Positions 29,083 through 39,818 of a stretch of DNA of 64,000 nucleotides are shown piece by piece. This DNA comes from Pseudomonas hygromyciniae (GTDB taxonomy: Bacteria; Pseudomonadota; Gammaproteobacteria; Pseudomonadales; Pseudomonadaceae): the NCBI RefSeq assembly GCF_016925675.1, contig NZ_CP070506.1, positions 3,594,501 through 3,658,500 on the forward strand. The letters are read 5' to 3'. Under the pieces are notes generated by a model. That model worked only from the letters and a program-made list of their open reading frames with translations. It was not told the origin of the DNA and searched no databases. The position numbers and the translations under genes were made by a program. Position 1 is the first letter of the stretch; every line of letters starts with the position of its first letter.

Positions 29083-29733
29083 TTAAGGCGTTGCAGGTTG
29101 TAACACTTGGGGATTCGGGTGAAAAAACACATGCTCCAGGATAGGTCCTACAGCCACCTCGCCCACTTCTTCATAGCCCTGGCGCTTGTAGAACTCCAGG
29201 TAGAGCGGATTGCCGGTGTCCAGCACCACCCCTTGTGAATGCGGGTCTTCGGCACACCAGTTATGCACGGCTTCCAGCAGTTGTTCACCGTAATGCTTGC
29301 CCTGGAATTGCGGGTGAATCCCCAACAGCGGCAATACGTGTACCGCCTCGGACGGCAGGCACGCCAACACCGCCTGATGGTATTCGAGGTAACGCCGGGT
29401 ACACCTCAAGCCAGTGCTCAACCACATGCGCAATTGCCAGGCCCAGCTTTCGGTGATGCCCAGACGCCGTTGCGGGGGAGCAATCAGCGCAATGCCGATC
29501 AGCCGGTCATTGACCAGCAGGCCGATCGCCGGCAGTTCCTGGAGAAAGTGCTGTTTGACCAGCTCACGCACGGTAGCCCTGACCCGCTGCTCATAACCGG
29601 AACGTTCAGCTTCAAACAGATAGGCGAAGGTCGGCTCATGGCGATAGGCGTGGTACAGCAACGAGCGCGCTTCGCGGGAATAGCCGCTATCGAGCAAGTG
29701 AACCTGGGCAATGGCAGTGGAAGTGTCGGGCAT
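29083..29733 (-). CDS. GNAT-family N-acetyltransferase
   Basis: 216 aa. The acetyl-CoA-binding motif A region is LLGIHPQFQGKHYGEQLLEA near residue 140, followed by GVVLDTGNPLYLEFYKRQGY, the closing strand and helix of the GNAT fold. The substrate cannot be predicted. It is monocistronic, between tamA and xthA. Confidence 0.85.
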   Translation of the reverse strand: MPDTSTAIAQVHLLDSGYSREARSLLYHAYRHEPTFAYLFEAERSGYEQRVRATVRELVKQHFLQELPAIGLLVNDRLIGIALIAPPQRRLGITESWAWQLRMWLSTGLRCTRRYLEYHQAVLACLPSEAVHVLPLLGIHPQFQGKHYGEQLLEAVHNWCAEDPHSQGVVLDTGNPLYLEFYKRQGYEEVGEVAVGPILEHVFFHPNPQVLQPATP

Positions 29734-29919
29734 CAGTTATATCTCCCTGGGCGCAACTCAAAAGGTCACGCTCTTATTGTTACGAGCCCGGGGCAACTGA
29801 GTCGTTCCGTGCCATTGGCTCCTTGAGAGACATTAGCAGTGCATCTGTCCTACCGCCACGCTGGCCCCCGTCCGACTTGTCGGCTAGCATCGCCCTTTTG
29901 CCAGACTGGACTGCCGACC

Positions 29920-30732
29920 ATGAAAATCGTCTCCTTCAATATCAACGGGCTGCGTGCCCGGCCTCACCAGTTGGCGGCCCTGATCGACAAACATCAACCG
30001 GACGTGATCGGCCTGCAGGAAACCAAGGTCCACGACGACCAGTTCCCGCTGGCTGAAGTCCAGGCCTTGGGGTATCACGTGTACTACCACGGGCAGAAAG
30101 GCCACTACGGTGTCGCCCTGCTCTCGCGCCAGGAGCCACTGGCCCTGCACAAGGGTTTTGCCAGCGACGATGAGGATGCCCAGCGCCGTTTTATCTGGGG
30201 CACCTTTGCCGATGAACACGGCAACCCGATCACCATCATGAACGGCTATTTCCCACAGGGCGAAAGCCGCGATCACCCCACCAAGTTCCCGGCCAAGCAG
30301 CGCTTCTACGAAGACCTGCAACAGTTGCTGGAAACCCAGTTCAGCAATGACCAGGCGTTGGTGGTGATGGGTGATGTGAACATTTCCCCTGAGGATTGCG
30401 ATATCGGCATCGGTGCCGACAACGCCAAGCGCTGGCTGAAGACCGGCAAATGCAGCTTCCTGCCGGAAGAGCGCGAATGGATGGCGCGCCTGAAAAACTG
30501 GGGCCTGACCGACAGCTTCCGGCACCTGAACCCGGATGTGGCGGATCGCTTCAGTTGGTTCGATTACCGCAGCCGCGGCTTTGAAGATGAACCCAAGCGT
30601 GGCCTGCGCATCGACCTGATCATGGCCTCCAATGGCCTGTTGCCACGGGTCAAGGATGCGGGCGTGGACTACGAACTGCGCGGCCTGGAAAAGCCGTCGG
30701 ACCATGCGCCGATCTGGCTGGAACTGAGCTGA
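29920..30732 (+). CDS. xthA: Exodeoxyribonuclease III
   Basis: 270 aa from ATG 29920 ([18 protein letters not shown]); longer starts upstream lack a ribosome-binding site. Exonuclease III/AP-endonuclease landmarks are present: [14 protein letters not shown] (metal-binding Glu), [22 protein letters not shown] and the terminal catalytic [10 protein letters not shown]. It repairs abasic sites and blocked 3' ends in DNA. Confidence 0.95.
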   Translation: MKIVSFNINGLRARPHQLAALIDKHQPDVIGLQETKVHDDQFPLAEVQALGYHVYYHGQKGHYGVALLSRQEPLALHKGFASDDEDAQRRFIWGTFADEHGNPITIMNGYFPQGESRDHPTKFPAKQRFYEDLQQLLETQFSNDQALVVMGDVNISPEDCDIGIGADNAKRWLKTGKCSFLPEEREWMARLKNWGLTDSFRHLNPDVADRFSWFDYRSRGFEDEPKRGLRIDLIMASNGLLPRVKDAGVDYELRGLEKPSDHAPIWLELS

Positions 30733-30756
30733 GTTTTGCGGCAACACTGTCAAAAA

Positions 30757-30864
30757 ATGTGGGAGCGGGCTTGCTCGCGAAAGCAGTGAATCAGTCGCTG
30801 GATGTGTTGAATGACACACCGTATTCGCGAGCAAGCCCGCTCCCACACAAGCCGCTCCCACATT
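30757..30864. repeat. REPIN plus extra half site
   Basis: Inverted copies of GTGGGAGCGGGCTTGCTCGC at 30757-30848, followed by a truncated third copy (GCCGCTCCCACATT) up to 30864, directly after xthA. Confidence 0.88.
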
Positions 30865-30948
30865 GGGTTCAGTTGGCCCTCAGTCATATTCTGGCAACCT
30901 TACTGACTTAATCTGCCCGCACTTCCTTTGGCTTGAGAAGGTGGCGGC

Positions 30949-32289
30949 ATGATGCTGCGCGTTCTGTACCTGCTGGTTCTCTGTAGCACGTTCCCTCTTG
31001 CGGCCCTGGCAACGCCCCTACCCTTTCCCGAACACGGTCCGGCATTGCGCATCCAGGGCTCCAACACCATTGGCGCGGCGCTGGGCCCGGCGCTGGTAAA
31101 GGGCTTGATGGAGCAACAGGGCCTGAAGACCGTACACAGTGAACCGACGAAACGCCCCAATGAGCAGCGCCTCGTCGGCACGAGCCCCCAAGGCAAACGG
31201 GTCCTGGTAGAAATCGCCGCCCACGGTTCCAGCACCGGCTTTGCCGCGCTGAAAAAGGCCGAGGCCGATCTGGCTGCCGCATCGCGCCCGATCAAGGACC
31301 GCGAGTTGGTGGATCTCGAACCCCTGGGCGACCTGAAAAGCCCCGGCGCCGAACAGGTGATCGCCATCGATGGCCTGGCGATCATCCTGCATCCACGCAA
31401 CCCCTTGCAGACCTTGACGACCGAACAACTGGCGAGGATTTTCAGTGGCGAAGTCAGCACCTGGGAAGCCTTGGGCGGCGCCGGCGGGACGATACGGTTG
31501 TATGCCCGCGATGATCAATCCGGAACCTACGACACCTTCAAGGAGCTGGTGCTCAACCGTCGCGGCAAAACCCTCGACAGCGCGGCCAAACGCTTTGAGT
31601 CCAGCGAGCAACTGTCCGATGCGGTGAGCCACGACCCGCAGGGTATTGGCTTCATCGGCCTGCCTTATGTGCGCCAGGCCAAGGCCGTGGCCATCAGTGA
31701 TGGTGATTCCCAAGCGATGTTGCCGGCGAACAGCCTGATCGCCACCGAGGACTACCCTCTGTCGCGGCGCTTGTTTTTCTACCTGCCGCCCGCTAACACC
31801 AATCCCTGGGCCGAGGCGCTGGTGGACTTTGCCCAGAGCGCCCAGGGCCAGGCCATCGTTGCCGCCAACGGGTTTATCGCCCAACAGGTCCAGGCCATCA
31901 GCGTGCAGCCACGGCCACCGATGCCGGACGCCTACCAGGCCATCGCTCGCGAGGCACAACGTCTGAGCGTGAATTTTCGCTTCGAAGAAGGCAGCGCCAG
32001 CCTGGACAACAAGGCACGCCAGGACCTGGCGCGGGTGGTGGCTTATATAAACAGCCACGACAAACGTAACAAACGGGTCACGCTAGTGGGGTTTGGTGAC
32101 GCCAAGGATGACCCGCAGCGCGCTGCCCTGTTGTCGAAGTTGCGGGCGATGGCGGTGCGCCGGGAACTGGTCAAGAGTGGCGTGGTGTTACGCGACATCC
32201 GCGGCTTTGGCGCCGAGATGCCGGTGGCGACGAATACCGTGGATGAGGGCCGGATCAAGAATCGCCGGGTGGAGGTCTGGGTTTATTGA
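30949..32289 (+). CDS. PstS-like phosphate-binding protein fused to an OmpA domain
   Basis: 446 aa with a signal peptide (MMLRVLYLLVLCSTFPLAALA). Residues about 30-300 form a PstS-like fold: RIQGSNTIGAALGPAL, then ARDDQSGTYDTF, the Ser/Asp/Gly phosphate-contact pattern. Residues about 340-446 form an OmpA-like peptidoglycan-binding domain: NFRFEEGSASLDNKARQDLA and RIKNRRVEVWV. The protein is probably a periplasmic phosphate or anion sensor tethered to the cell wall rather than an importer subunit, since no pstCAB genes are adjacent. The role is inferred from domains. Confidence 0.85.
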   Translation: MMLRVLYLLVLCSTFPLAALATPLPFPEHGPALRIQGSNTIGAALGPALVKGLMEQQGLKTVHSEPTKRPNEQRLVGTSPQGKRVLVEIAAHGSSTGFAALKKAEADLAAASRPIKDRELVDLEPLGDLKSPGAEQVIAIDGLAIILHPRNPLQTLTTEQLARIFSGEVSTWEALGGAGGTIRLYARDDQSGTYDTFKELVLNRRGKTLDSAAKRFESSEQLSDAVSHDPQGIGFIGLPYVRQAKAVAISDGDSQAMLPANSLIATEDYPLSRRLFFYLPPANTNPWAEALVDFAQSAQGQAIVAANGFIAQQVQAISVQPRPPMPDAYQAIAREAQRLSVNFRFEEGSASLDNKARQDLARVVAYINSHDKRNKRVTLVGFGDAKDDPQRAALLSKLRAMAVRRELVKSGVVLRDIRGFGAEMPVATNTVDEGRIKNRRVEVWVY

Positions 32290-32320
32290 AGCCTGAAAAC
32301 GGGTGGTTACTGGCCCAACG

Positions 32321-32376
32321 CTATCGCGGGCAAGCCCGCTCCTACACTGAATGTGGGAGCGGACTCGCCCGCGATA
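32321..32376. repeat. REP pair in tail-to-tail order
   Basis: Two REP copies in the opposite arrangement to the other REPINs: CGCGGGCAAGCCCGCTCCTAC first, then GTGGGAGCGGACTCGCCCGCG 10 bases later. It lies between the convergent PstS-OmpA and acyl-CoA dehydrogenase genes. Confidence 0.8.
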
Positions 32377-32390
32377 AGTCCGGCGTGGTG

Positions 32391-33620
32391 TTACTGACCA
32401 CTGCGCATCAGCTCTTTAGGCACATATTTGCCAATCTCAAACTTGCCAATCGCCGCCCGATGCACTTCGTCCGGGCCGTCGGCCAGGCGCAGGGTGCGCT
32501 GCATGGCGTACATATAGGCCAGCGGGAAGTCATTGGATACCCCGGCACCGCCGTGGATCTGGATCGCCCGGTCAATTACCTTGAGCGCTACATTCGGTGC
32601 CACGACCTTGATCTGGGCGATTTCACTTTTCGCCACTTTGTTGCCGACCGTGTCCATCATGTACGCCGCTTTCAAGGTCAGCAGGCGTGCCATGTCGATT
32701 TCCATCCGCGAGTCGGCGATCTTGTCGATGTTGCCACCCAGGCGCGCCAGCGGCTTGCCAAACGCGGTGCGGCTGACCGAGCGTTTGCACATCAATTCCA
32801 GGGCGCGTTCAGCCATGCCAATGGAGCGCATGCAGTGGTGGATCCGGCCCGGGCCAAGGCGACCCTGGGCAATTTCAAAGCCACGGCCGTCACCCAGCAG
32901 CACGTTTTCGTACGGCACGCGCACGTTGTCGAACAGTACTTCGGCATGCCCATGGGGCGCGTCGTCGTAGCCGAACACCGGCAGCGGCCGGACGATTTTC
33001 ACCCCAGGCGCATCCACCGGTACCAGGATCATCGAGTGTTGCTGGTGGCGCGGCGCATCCGGGTTGCTCAGGCCCATGAAGATCAGGATCTTGCAACGTG
33101 GGTCGCACGCGCCGGAGGTCCACCATTTCTTGCCGTTGATGACCCACTCGTCACCCTGGCGTTCAGCGCGGGCGGCCATATTGGTGGCGTCGGAGGACGC
33201 CACATCCGGTTCGGTCATGGCGAACGCCGAGCGGATCTCGCCGCGCAGCAGCGGCTCCAGCCAGCGCTGTTTCTGCTCTTCGTTGGCGTAGCGCACCAGC
33301 ACTTCCATATTGCCGGTGTCGGGTGCCGAGCAGTTGAACGGCTCCGGGCCAAGCAGGGAGCGACCCATGATTTCTGCGAGCGGCGCGTATTCCAGGTTGG
33401 TCAGGCCGGCGCCCAGCTCGGACTCCGGCAGGAACAGATTCCACAAGCCTTCGGCCTTAGCCTTGGCCTTGAGCTCTTCCATGATGGCGGTGGGCTGCCA
33501 GCGATCACCTTCGCTGACCTGGCGCTCAAACACCGGTTCGGCTGGGTAAACGTAAGCATCCATAAACGCGGTGACGCGTTCACGCAGTTCCTGAACCTTG
33601 GGCGAATAGGCAAAATCCAT
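32391..33620 (-). CDS. Acyl-CoA dehydrogenase (ACAD10/11-like)
   Basis: 409 aa flavoenzyme. The family motifs are [17 protein letters not shown] (FAD/substrate loop) and [30 protein letters not shown] near the C-terminus, read in two parts. Length and the N-terminal [10 protein letters not shown] fit the ACAD10/11-like group, which acts on long, branched or hydroxylated acyl-CoAs; the substrate is not evident here. The gene is divergent from a LysR gene with 151 bases between them, a typical regulator-target arrangement. Confidence 0.88.
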   Translation of the reverse strand: MDFAYSPKVQELRERVTAFMDAYVYPAEPVFERQVSEGDRWQPTAIMEELKAKAKAEGLWNLFLPESELGAGLTNLEYAPLAEIMGRSLLGPEPFNCSAPDTGNMEVLVRYANEEQKQRWLEPLLRGEIRSAFAMTEPDVASSDATNMAARAERQGDEWVINGKKWWTSGACDPRCKILIFMGLSNPDAPRHQQHSMILVPVDAPGVKIVRPLPVFGYDDAPHGHAEVLFDNVRVPYENVLLGDGRGFEIAQGRLGPGRIHHCMRSIGMAERALELMCKRSVSRTAFGKPLARLGGNIDKIADSRMEIDMARLLTLKAAYMMDTVGNKVAKSEIAQIKVVAPNVALKVIDRAIQIHGGAGVSNDFPLAYMYAMQRTLRLADGPDEVHRAAIGKFEIGKYVPKELMRSGQ

Positions 33621-33723
33621 GAGCAGCTCCCTTCTTTGAGAGGTTGTTTAGGTCATGCAATCGATGCTAGAACAGCGCTGATAATTTACCTAGCCTATTC
33701 TCGGCGTGTATTAACATTCATCA

Positions 33724-33738
33724 CCGATATATGATCGG
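33724..33738. promoter_or_regulatory. Inverted repeat in the acyl-CoA dehydrogenase / LysR interval
   Basis: CCGAT-ATATG-ATCGG, arms of 5 bp separated by 5, lies 34 bases before the LysR start. It is a candidate autoregulatory LysR site; the assignment rests on position and symmetry only. Confidence 0.4.
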
Positions 33739-33771
33739 CGTATGAACACCTAACAAGAAGAGCGCAACGAA

Positions 33772-34701
33772 ATGAATCTGAGCAAGGTCGACCTCAATCT
33801 TTTCATCGTCTTTGACGCGATCTACACCGAAGCCAACCTGACCCGCGCCGGGCAGATCGTCGGCATTACCCAGCCGGCGGTATCAAACGCCCTGGCGCGC
33901 CTGCGCGAGACCTTCAACGACCCGCTGTTCGTGCGGACCGCCCAGGGCATGGTGCCGACCCCCATGGCCCAGAACATCATTGGCCCCGTGCGCAACGCCC
34001 TGTCGCTGTTGCGGGTGTCGGTGCAAGAGAGCCGGATCTTCAACCCCTTGCAGGCCGCCAAGACCTACCGCATCAGCATGACCGACCTCACTGAAGCGGT
34101 GATCCTGCCGTCGCTGTTCCAGCGCCTGCGCCGCCTGGCGCCCACGGTGATCATCGAAAGTTTCCTGTCCAAGCGCCGTGAAACCACCAAGGAACTGGCC
34201 GCCGGCCGCCTGGATTTTGCGGTGGACGCGCCCCTGAACACCGACCCGCAAGTGCGCCACGTCAAGCTCATGGAAGACCGCTATGTGTGTGCCATGCGCA
34301 AGGGCCACCCGATGGCGGGCAAGGAAAAGTTCAGCCTGGATGACTACCTCTCGCTGACCCATATTCATATTTCCAGCCGACGCAATGGCCTGGGCCACGT
34401 CGACCTGGCTCTGGGCAAGATGGGGATCCAGCGCAAGATCGCCCTGCGTTCGCAGCATTACCTGATGGCCTCCCAGGTATTGCAGCAGACCGATATGGTG
34501 ATGACCGTGCCCGAGCGCTTTGCCAGGCGTAACGACCTGCACTCGTTCTACCTGCCGGTCAATGATGTGCCGCCAGTGGAAACTCACCTGTACTGGCATG
34601 AAAGCACCGACCAGGACCCGGCCAACCGCTGGATGCGCGAGCAGATGATCGAACTGTGCCAGCAGGTCACGGCGCGTGAGAAGAAGTTGGATAACGCTTA
34701 G
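33772..34701 (+). CDS. LysR-family regulator (NodD/LeuO-like group)
   Basis: 309 aa. The N-terminal winged HTH is VDLNLFIVFDAIYTEANLTRAGQIVGITQPAVSNALARL, read in parts, followed by the PLFVRTAQGMVPTPMA stretch typical of the NodD/LeuO/PcpR group. The C-terminal half is the periplasmic-binding-like effector domain. It is divergent from the acyl-CoA dehydrogenase gene, which is its most likely target. The effector is unknown. Confidence 0.88.
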   Translation: MNLSKVDLNLFIVFDAIYTEANLTRAGQIVGITQPAVSNALARLRETFNDPLFVRTAQGMVPTPMAQNIIGPVRNALSLLRVSVQESRIFNPLQAAKTYRISMTDLTEAVILPSLFQRLRRLAPTVIIESFLSKRRETTKELAAGRLDFAVDAPLNTDPQVRHVKLMEDRYVCAMRKGHPMAGKEKFSLDDYLSLTHIHISSRRNGLGHVDLALGKMGIQRKIALRSQHYLMASQVLQQTDMVMTVPERFARRNDLHSFYLPVNDVPPVETHLYWHESTDQDPANRWMREQMIELCQQVTAREKKLDNA

Positions 34702-34712
34702 ATGGCGATTCG

Positions 34713-34730
34713 CTTGACGTTTACGTCAAG
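34713..34730. promoter_or_regulatory. LiuR-type operator upstream of liuR
   Basis: Perfect palindrome CTTGACGTTTACGTCAAG, 42 bases before the liuR start. It shares the ACGT-N2-ACGT-type core with the two sites before liuA, which supports autoregulation. Confidence 0.75.
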
Positions 34731-34771
34731 CAGCCATTAGCGTAGCGCCAAGACCCTCCTTGAGCGCCACC

Positions 34772-35173
34772 ATGAGCACGACCTACAGCATCTCCGACCT
34801 GGCCCGCGAGTTGGACATCACCACCCGGGCCATTCGCTTCTATGAAGAACAAGGCCTCCTGAGCCCCGAACGCCGAGGCCAGGAGCGTATCTATTCGCCC
34901 CGGGACAAAGTCAGCCTGAAGCTGATCCTGCGCGGCAAGCGCATCGGCTTTTCCCTGGCCGAATGCCGCGAGTTGATCGAACTCTACGACCCCACCAGCG
35001 GCAATCAAAAGCAATTGCACAGCATGCTGTCGAAGATCAGCGAACGCCGTGAACAGTTGGAACAACAGTTGCTGGACATCGAACAGATGAAGCTGGAACT
35101 GGACACCGCCGAAGAACGTTGCACCCAGGCCCTGGAACAGACGATCCAGAGCCAGGTCGGCCAACCCCAATAA
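34772..35173 (+). CDS. liuR: MerR-family regulator of leucine/isovalerate catabolism
   Basis: 133 aa from ATG 34772 (MSTTYSISDLARELDITTRA). The MerR HTH is followed by FYEEQGLLSPERRGQERIYS, a DNA-binding wing, and a coiled-coil dimerisation helix (SKISERREQLEQQLLDIEQM). No metal-binding Cys motif is present. It is the LiuR type, which represses the liu genes in Pseudomonas. It is encoded 13 bases before liuE, and matching palindromes precede liuR and liuA. Confidence 0.9.
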   Translation: MSTTYSISDLARELDITTRAIRFYEEQGLLSPERRGQERIYSPRDKVSLKLILRGKRIGFSLAECRELIELYDPTSGNQKQLHSMLSKISERREQLEQQLLDIEQMKLELDTAEERCTQALEQTIQSQVGQPQ

Positions 35174-35186
35174 AAAGGTAGATCCC

Positions 35187-36086
35187 ATGTATCTCCCCTC
35201 TCATGTACGCCTGGTCGAAGTCGGCCCGCGCGACGGTCTGCAAAACGAAGCACAGCCCATCAGCGTGGCCGACAAGGTGCAACTGGTCGATGCCCTCAGT
35301 GCGGCAGGCCTGGGTTACATCGAAGTCGGCAGTTTTGTCTCGCCCAAGTGGGTGCCGCAGATGGCCGGCTCAGCCGAAGTGTTTGCACAGATCCAGCGCA
35401 AGCCGGGCGTGATCTACGGCGCGCTGGCGCCGAACCTGCGCGGGTTCGAGGACGCGCTGGCGGCCGGGGTCAAGGAGGTTGCGGTGTTTGCCGCGGCGTC
35501 GGAGGCGTTTTCCCAGCGCAATATCAATTGCTCCATCAGCGAGAGCCTGGAGCGCTTTGCGCCGATCATGGCGGCGGCGCAGCAACATGGCGTGAGTGTG
35601 CGCGGCTATGTGTCCTGCGTGCTGGGTTGCCCTTATGAAGGCCAAGTGGCGCCGGAACAAGTGGCCGCCGTGGCCCGAGAGCTGTATGCCATGGGCTGCT
35701 ACGAGGTGTCTTTGGGCGACACCATCGGCACCGGCACCGCCGGCGCCACGCGCCGTATGTTTGAGGTGGTGGGCAAGGACGTGCCACGGGCAAAGCTCGC
35801 CGGGCATTTCCATGACACCTACGGGCAGGCCATCGCCAACCTGTATGCCAGCCTGCTGGAAGGTATCGCGGTGTTCGACAGCTCTATCGCCGGCCTCGGC
35901 GGCTGCCCCTACGCCAAGGGCGCCAGCGGTAACGTGGCCACTGAGGATGTGCTGTACCTGCTAAATGGCCTGGGCATCGAGACCGGTATCGACATGGACA
36001 AGCTGGTGGCGGCGGGCCAGCAGATCTGTACGGTCCTCGGCCGCGCCACCGGCTCACGCGTGGCCAGGGCCCGTAGCGCCAGTTGA
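35187..36086 (+). CDS. liuE: Hydroxymethylglutaryl-CoA lyase
   Basis: 299 aa TIM-barrel enzyme that splits HMG-CoA to acetoacetate and acetyl-CoA, the last step of leucine breakdown. Signatures: VEVGPRDGLQNE (catalytic Arg and metal Asp), YVSCVLGCPYEGQV and AGLGGCPYAKGASGN (the active-site Cys loop). It is preceded by AAGGTAG and co-transcribed with liuR. Also called mvaB. The CrcY RNA gene begins about 160 bases after it. Confidence 0.94.
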   Translation: MYLPSHVRLVEVGPRDGLQNEAQPISVADKVQLVDALSAAGLGYIEVGSFVSPKWVPQMAGSAEVFAQIQRKPGVIYGALAPNLRGFEDALAAGVKEVAVFAAASEAFSQRNINCSISESLERFAPIMAAAQQHGVSVRGYVSCVLGCPYEGQVAPEQVAAVARELYAMGCYEVSLGDTIGTGTAGATRRMFEVVGKDVPRAKLAGHFHDTYGQAIANLYASLLEGIAVFDSSIAGLGGCPYAKGASGNVATEDVLYLLNGLGIETGIDMDKLVAAGQQICTVLGRATGSRVARARSAS

Positions 36087-36106
36087 GTAGCGTAACCGTG
36101 ACGATG

Positions 36107-36136
36107 TGTTACCTCACGGCTACACATCGGGTAACA
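36107..36136 (+). promoter_or_regulatory. Candidate CbrB upstream activating site
   Basis: TGTTAC-N18-GTAACA, an inverted repeat about 80-110 bases before the -24 element of the CrcY promoter. Known CbrB sites in crc RNA promoters use the same half sites (reported spacing is N14). The spacing difference lowers confidence. Confidence 0.5.
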
Positions 36137-36217
36137 CGGGAACATATTTTGTCGCATTCTCTGAAGTAAATTTCCTACTTAAAAATCAAGCCATTGATTT
36201 TAAAGGACTTTCAAAAG

Positions 36218-36234
36218 TTGGCACGGCTTCTGCT
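36218..36234 (+). promoter_or_regulatory. Sigma-54 promoter of the CrcY RNA
   Basis: TTGGCACGGCTTCTGCT, with GG and GC separated by 10 bases and a close match to TTGGCACG-N4-TTGCT. It points into the CA-rich small RNA gene. The start of transcription is expected near 36245. Confidence 0.85.
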
Positions 36235-36244
36235 ATCTCTATGG

Positions 36245-36622
36245 CATAACAAGAATAAAAAAGCGCCAAACCTAATAAAAAATAAGACGTACCGACTCTG
36301 ACATAACAAAAACAACACGGCAGAGACGCAGCTAACAGATTTTTTTGGAGAAGATGTGCTTCGCAGGGTACGGCGCAAGCCGCCACTCGCAACCGGGCAG
36401 AGAACAATAAAACTACCCCAAGGTAGCTACCCACTGGTTGGATCGCATGCGAAGAAGCAGATCAGCGCTCAAAAAAATACGTTTGCTCTTGACCCCGGAT
36501 GGGGGTCGCCAAAACAGCGGTAAAGGGCCACGGTTGCCAAAAACAACAATAGACCGCCCCTCAATAATAAAAAAAAGAGCACGTAACAACAAATTAAAGG
36601 GGGAGCTTCGGCTCCCCTTTGT
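36245..36622 (+). ncRNA. crcY: CrcY-type catabolite repression RNA
   Basis: About 375 nt between a sigma-54 promoter and a strong hairpin terminator. It contains at least five AAnAAnAA-like (CA) motifs: AACAAGAATAAAA, AATAAAAAATAAG, AACAAAAACAACA, AAAAACAACAATA and AACAACAAATTAA. These are the Hfq/Crc-binding motifs of CrcZ/CrcY/CrcX RNAs. Such RNAs are made under CbrAB/RpoN control on poor carbon sources and sequester Hfq, lifting catabolite repression. The location right after mvaB (liuE) matches that of CrcY in P. putida. There is no convincing ORF inside. Assignment as CrcY rather than another family member relies on synteny from memory. Confidence 0.88.
36597..36622 (+). terminator. CrcY terminator
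   Basis: A perfect 10-bp stem AAAGGGGAGC / GCTCCCCTTT with a TTCG tetraloop (36597-36620) ends the CA-rich RNA. Confidence 0.88.
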
Positions 36623-36665
36623 GCTGCCTGGGTGAAATGAATTTTGTGAATCACCCTCTATCCCC

Positions 36666-36758
36666 TGTGGGGAGCGGGCTTGCTCGCGAAAGCGGTGGGT
36701 CAGTTGATAAATACTTGACTGATACTCCGCTATCGCGAGCAAGCCCGCTCCCACACAA
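36666..36758. repeat. REPIN (GGAGCGGGCTTGCTCGC type)
   Basis: Inverted copies of GGAGCGGGCTTGCTCGCGA about 50 bases apart, between the CrcY terminator and the 3' end of the acyl-CoA synthetase gene. Confidence 0.88.
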
Positions 36759-36789
36759 GCCAGGCCCCACATCAGGTTTGGGCCAGGCC

Positions 36790-38472
<1,683 letters not shown>

Positions 38473-38525
38473 GACGACCCCTATTGTCTTTTTTGTAGGT
38501 GGACGGTGCGCCGGTCAGGCGCGAG

Positions 38526-38586
38526 CTTGACGTTAACGTAAGCTACGATTGACAGTCATGCAACGCAAGTTTACGTTAACGTAAAG
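38526..38586. promoter_or_regulatory. liuA promoter with two LiuR-type operators
   Basis: Palindrome-like TTGACGTTAACGTAA at 38527-38541 and perfect TTTACGTTAACGTAAA at 38570-38585. Between them is TTGACA (38549-38554), which gives a 17-base spacer to TACGTT (38572-38577), so the second operator would cover the -10 box of the liuA promoter. The first site lies toward the divergent synthetase gene. This fits repression of both directions by LiuR. Confidence 0.75.
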
Positions 38587-38643
38587 GTGATCGCCCAATG
38601 GCGTCGCCAGCCCCACAACAATAATGTTTATAGGTGCCCCTCC

Positions 38644-39807
38644 ATGAGTTACCCGACCCTGAACTTCGCCCTCGGTGAAACCATCGACATGCTGCGCGAC
38701 CAGGTGCAGGCCTTCGTGGCCAAGGAGCTGGCGCCCCGGGCAGCACAGATCGATATCGACAACCTGTTCCCCGTGGATATGTGGCGCAAGTTCGGTGACA
38801 TGGGCCTGCTGGGCATCACCGTGCCGGAAGAATACGGCGGTGCCGGCCTGGGTTACCTGGCCCACGTGGTGGCCATGGAAGAGATCAGCCGTGGCTCGGC
38901 CTCGGTGGCGCTGTCCTACGGCGCGCACTCCAACCTGTGCGTCAACCAGATCAACCGCAACGGCAGCCACGAGCAAAAGCTCAAGTACCTGCCCAAGCTG
39001 ATCAGCGGCGAGCACATTGGCGCCCTGGCCATGAGCGAGCCCAATGCCGGCTCGGATGTGGTCTCGATGAAGCTGCGCGCCGACAAGCGCGGCAGCGTGT
39101 ATGTGCTCAACGGCAGCAAGACCTGGATCACCAACGGTCCCGATGCCCACACCTACGTAATCTACGCCAAGACCGACCTGGAAAAAGGCGCCCATGGCAT
39201 CACCGCGTTTATCGTCGAGCGCGACTCGAAAGGCTTCAGCCGCAGCAACAAGTTCGACAAGCTGGGCATGCGCGGCTCCAACACCTGCGAGCTGTTTTTC
39301 GATGACGTCGAAGTGCCCGAAGAAAACATCCTCGGCGCGCTCAATGGCGGGGTCAAAGTGCTGATGAGCGGCCTGGACTACGAGCGCGTGGTGCTCTCCG
39401 GCGGCCCTACCGGGATCATGCAGGCCTGCATGGACCTGATCGTGCCGTATATCCACGACCGCAAACAGTTCGGCCAGAGCATCGGCGAGTTCCAACTGAT
39501 CCAGGGCAAGGTCGCCGACATGTACACCCAGCTCAACGCCAGCCGTGCCTACCTGTACGCGGTTGCCCAAGCCTGCGAGCGCGGCGAAACCACACGCAAG
39601 GACGCGGCCGGGGTGATTCTGTACAGCGCCGAACGCGCCACGCAGATGGCCCTCGATGCAATCCAGATTCTCGGCGGCAATGGCTATATCAATGAATTCC
39701 CGGCCGGCCGCCTGCTGCGCGATGCCAAGCTGTATGAAATCGGCGCGGGCACCAGTGAGATCCGGCGCATGTTGATTGGTCGCGAACTGTTCAACGAAAC
39801 CCGCTGA
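38644..39807 (+). CDS. liuA: Isovaleryl-CoA dehydrogenase
   Basis: 387 aa from ATG 38644 ([17 protein letters not shown]); the longer frame upstream crosses the operator. Acyl-CoA dehydrogenase motifs: [16 protein letters not shown] and [33 protein letters not shown], read in parts. The catalytic Glu of isovaleryl-CoA dehydrogenases lies at [10 protein letters not shown]. It oxidises isovaleryl-CoA to 3-methylcrotonyl-CoA. First gene of liuABCD. Confidence 0.94.
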   Translation: MSYPTLNFALGETIDMLRDQVQAFVAKELAPRAAQIDIDNLFPVDMWRKFGDMGLLGITVPEEYGGAGLGYLAHVVAMEEISRGSASVALSYGAHSNLCVNQINRNGSHEQKLKYLPKLISGEHIGALAMSEPNAGSDVVSMKLRADKRGSVYVLNGSKTWITNGPDAHTYVIYAKTDLEKGAHGITAFIVERDSKGFSRSNKFDKLGMRGSNTCELFFDDVEVPEENILGALNGGVKVLMSGLDYERVVLSGGPTGIMQACMDLIVPYIHDRKQFGQSIGEFQLIQGKVADMYTQLNASRAYLYAVAQACERGETTRKDAAGVILYSAERATQMALDAIQILGGNGYINEFPAGRLLRDAKLYEIGAGTSEIRRMLIGRELFNETR

Positions 39808-39818
39808 GGGAGTGCACC

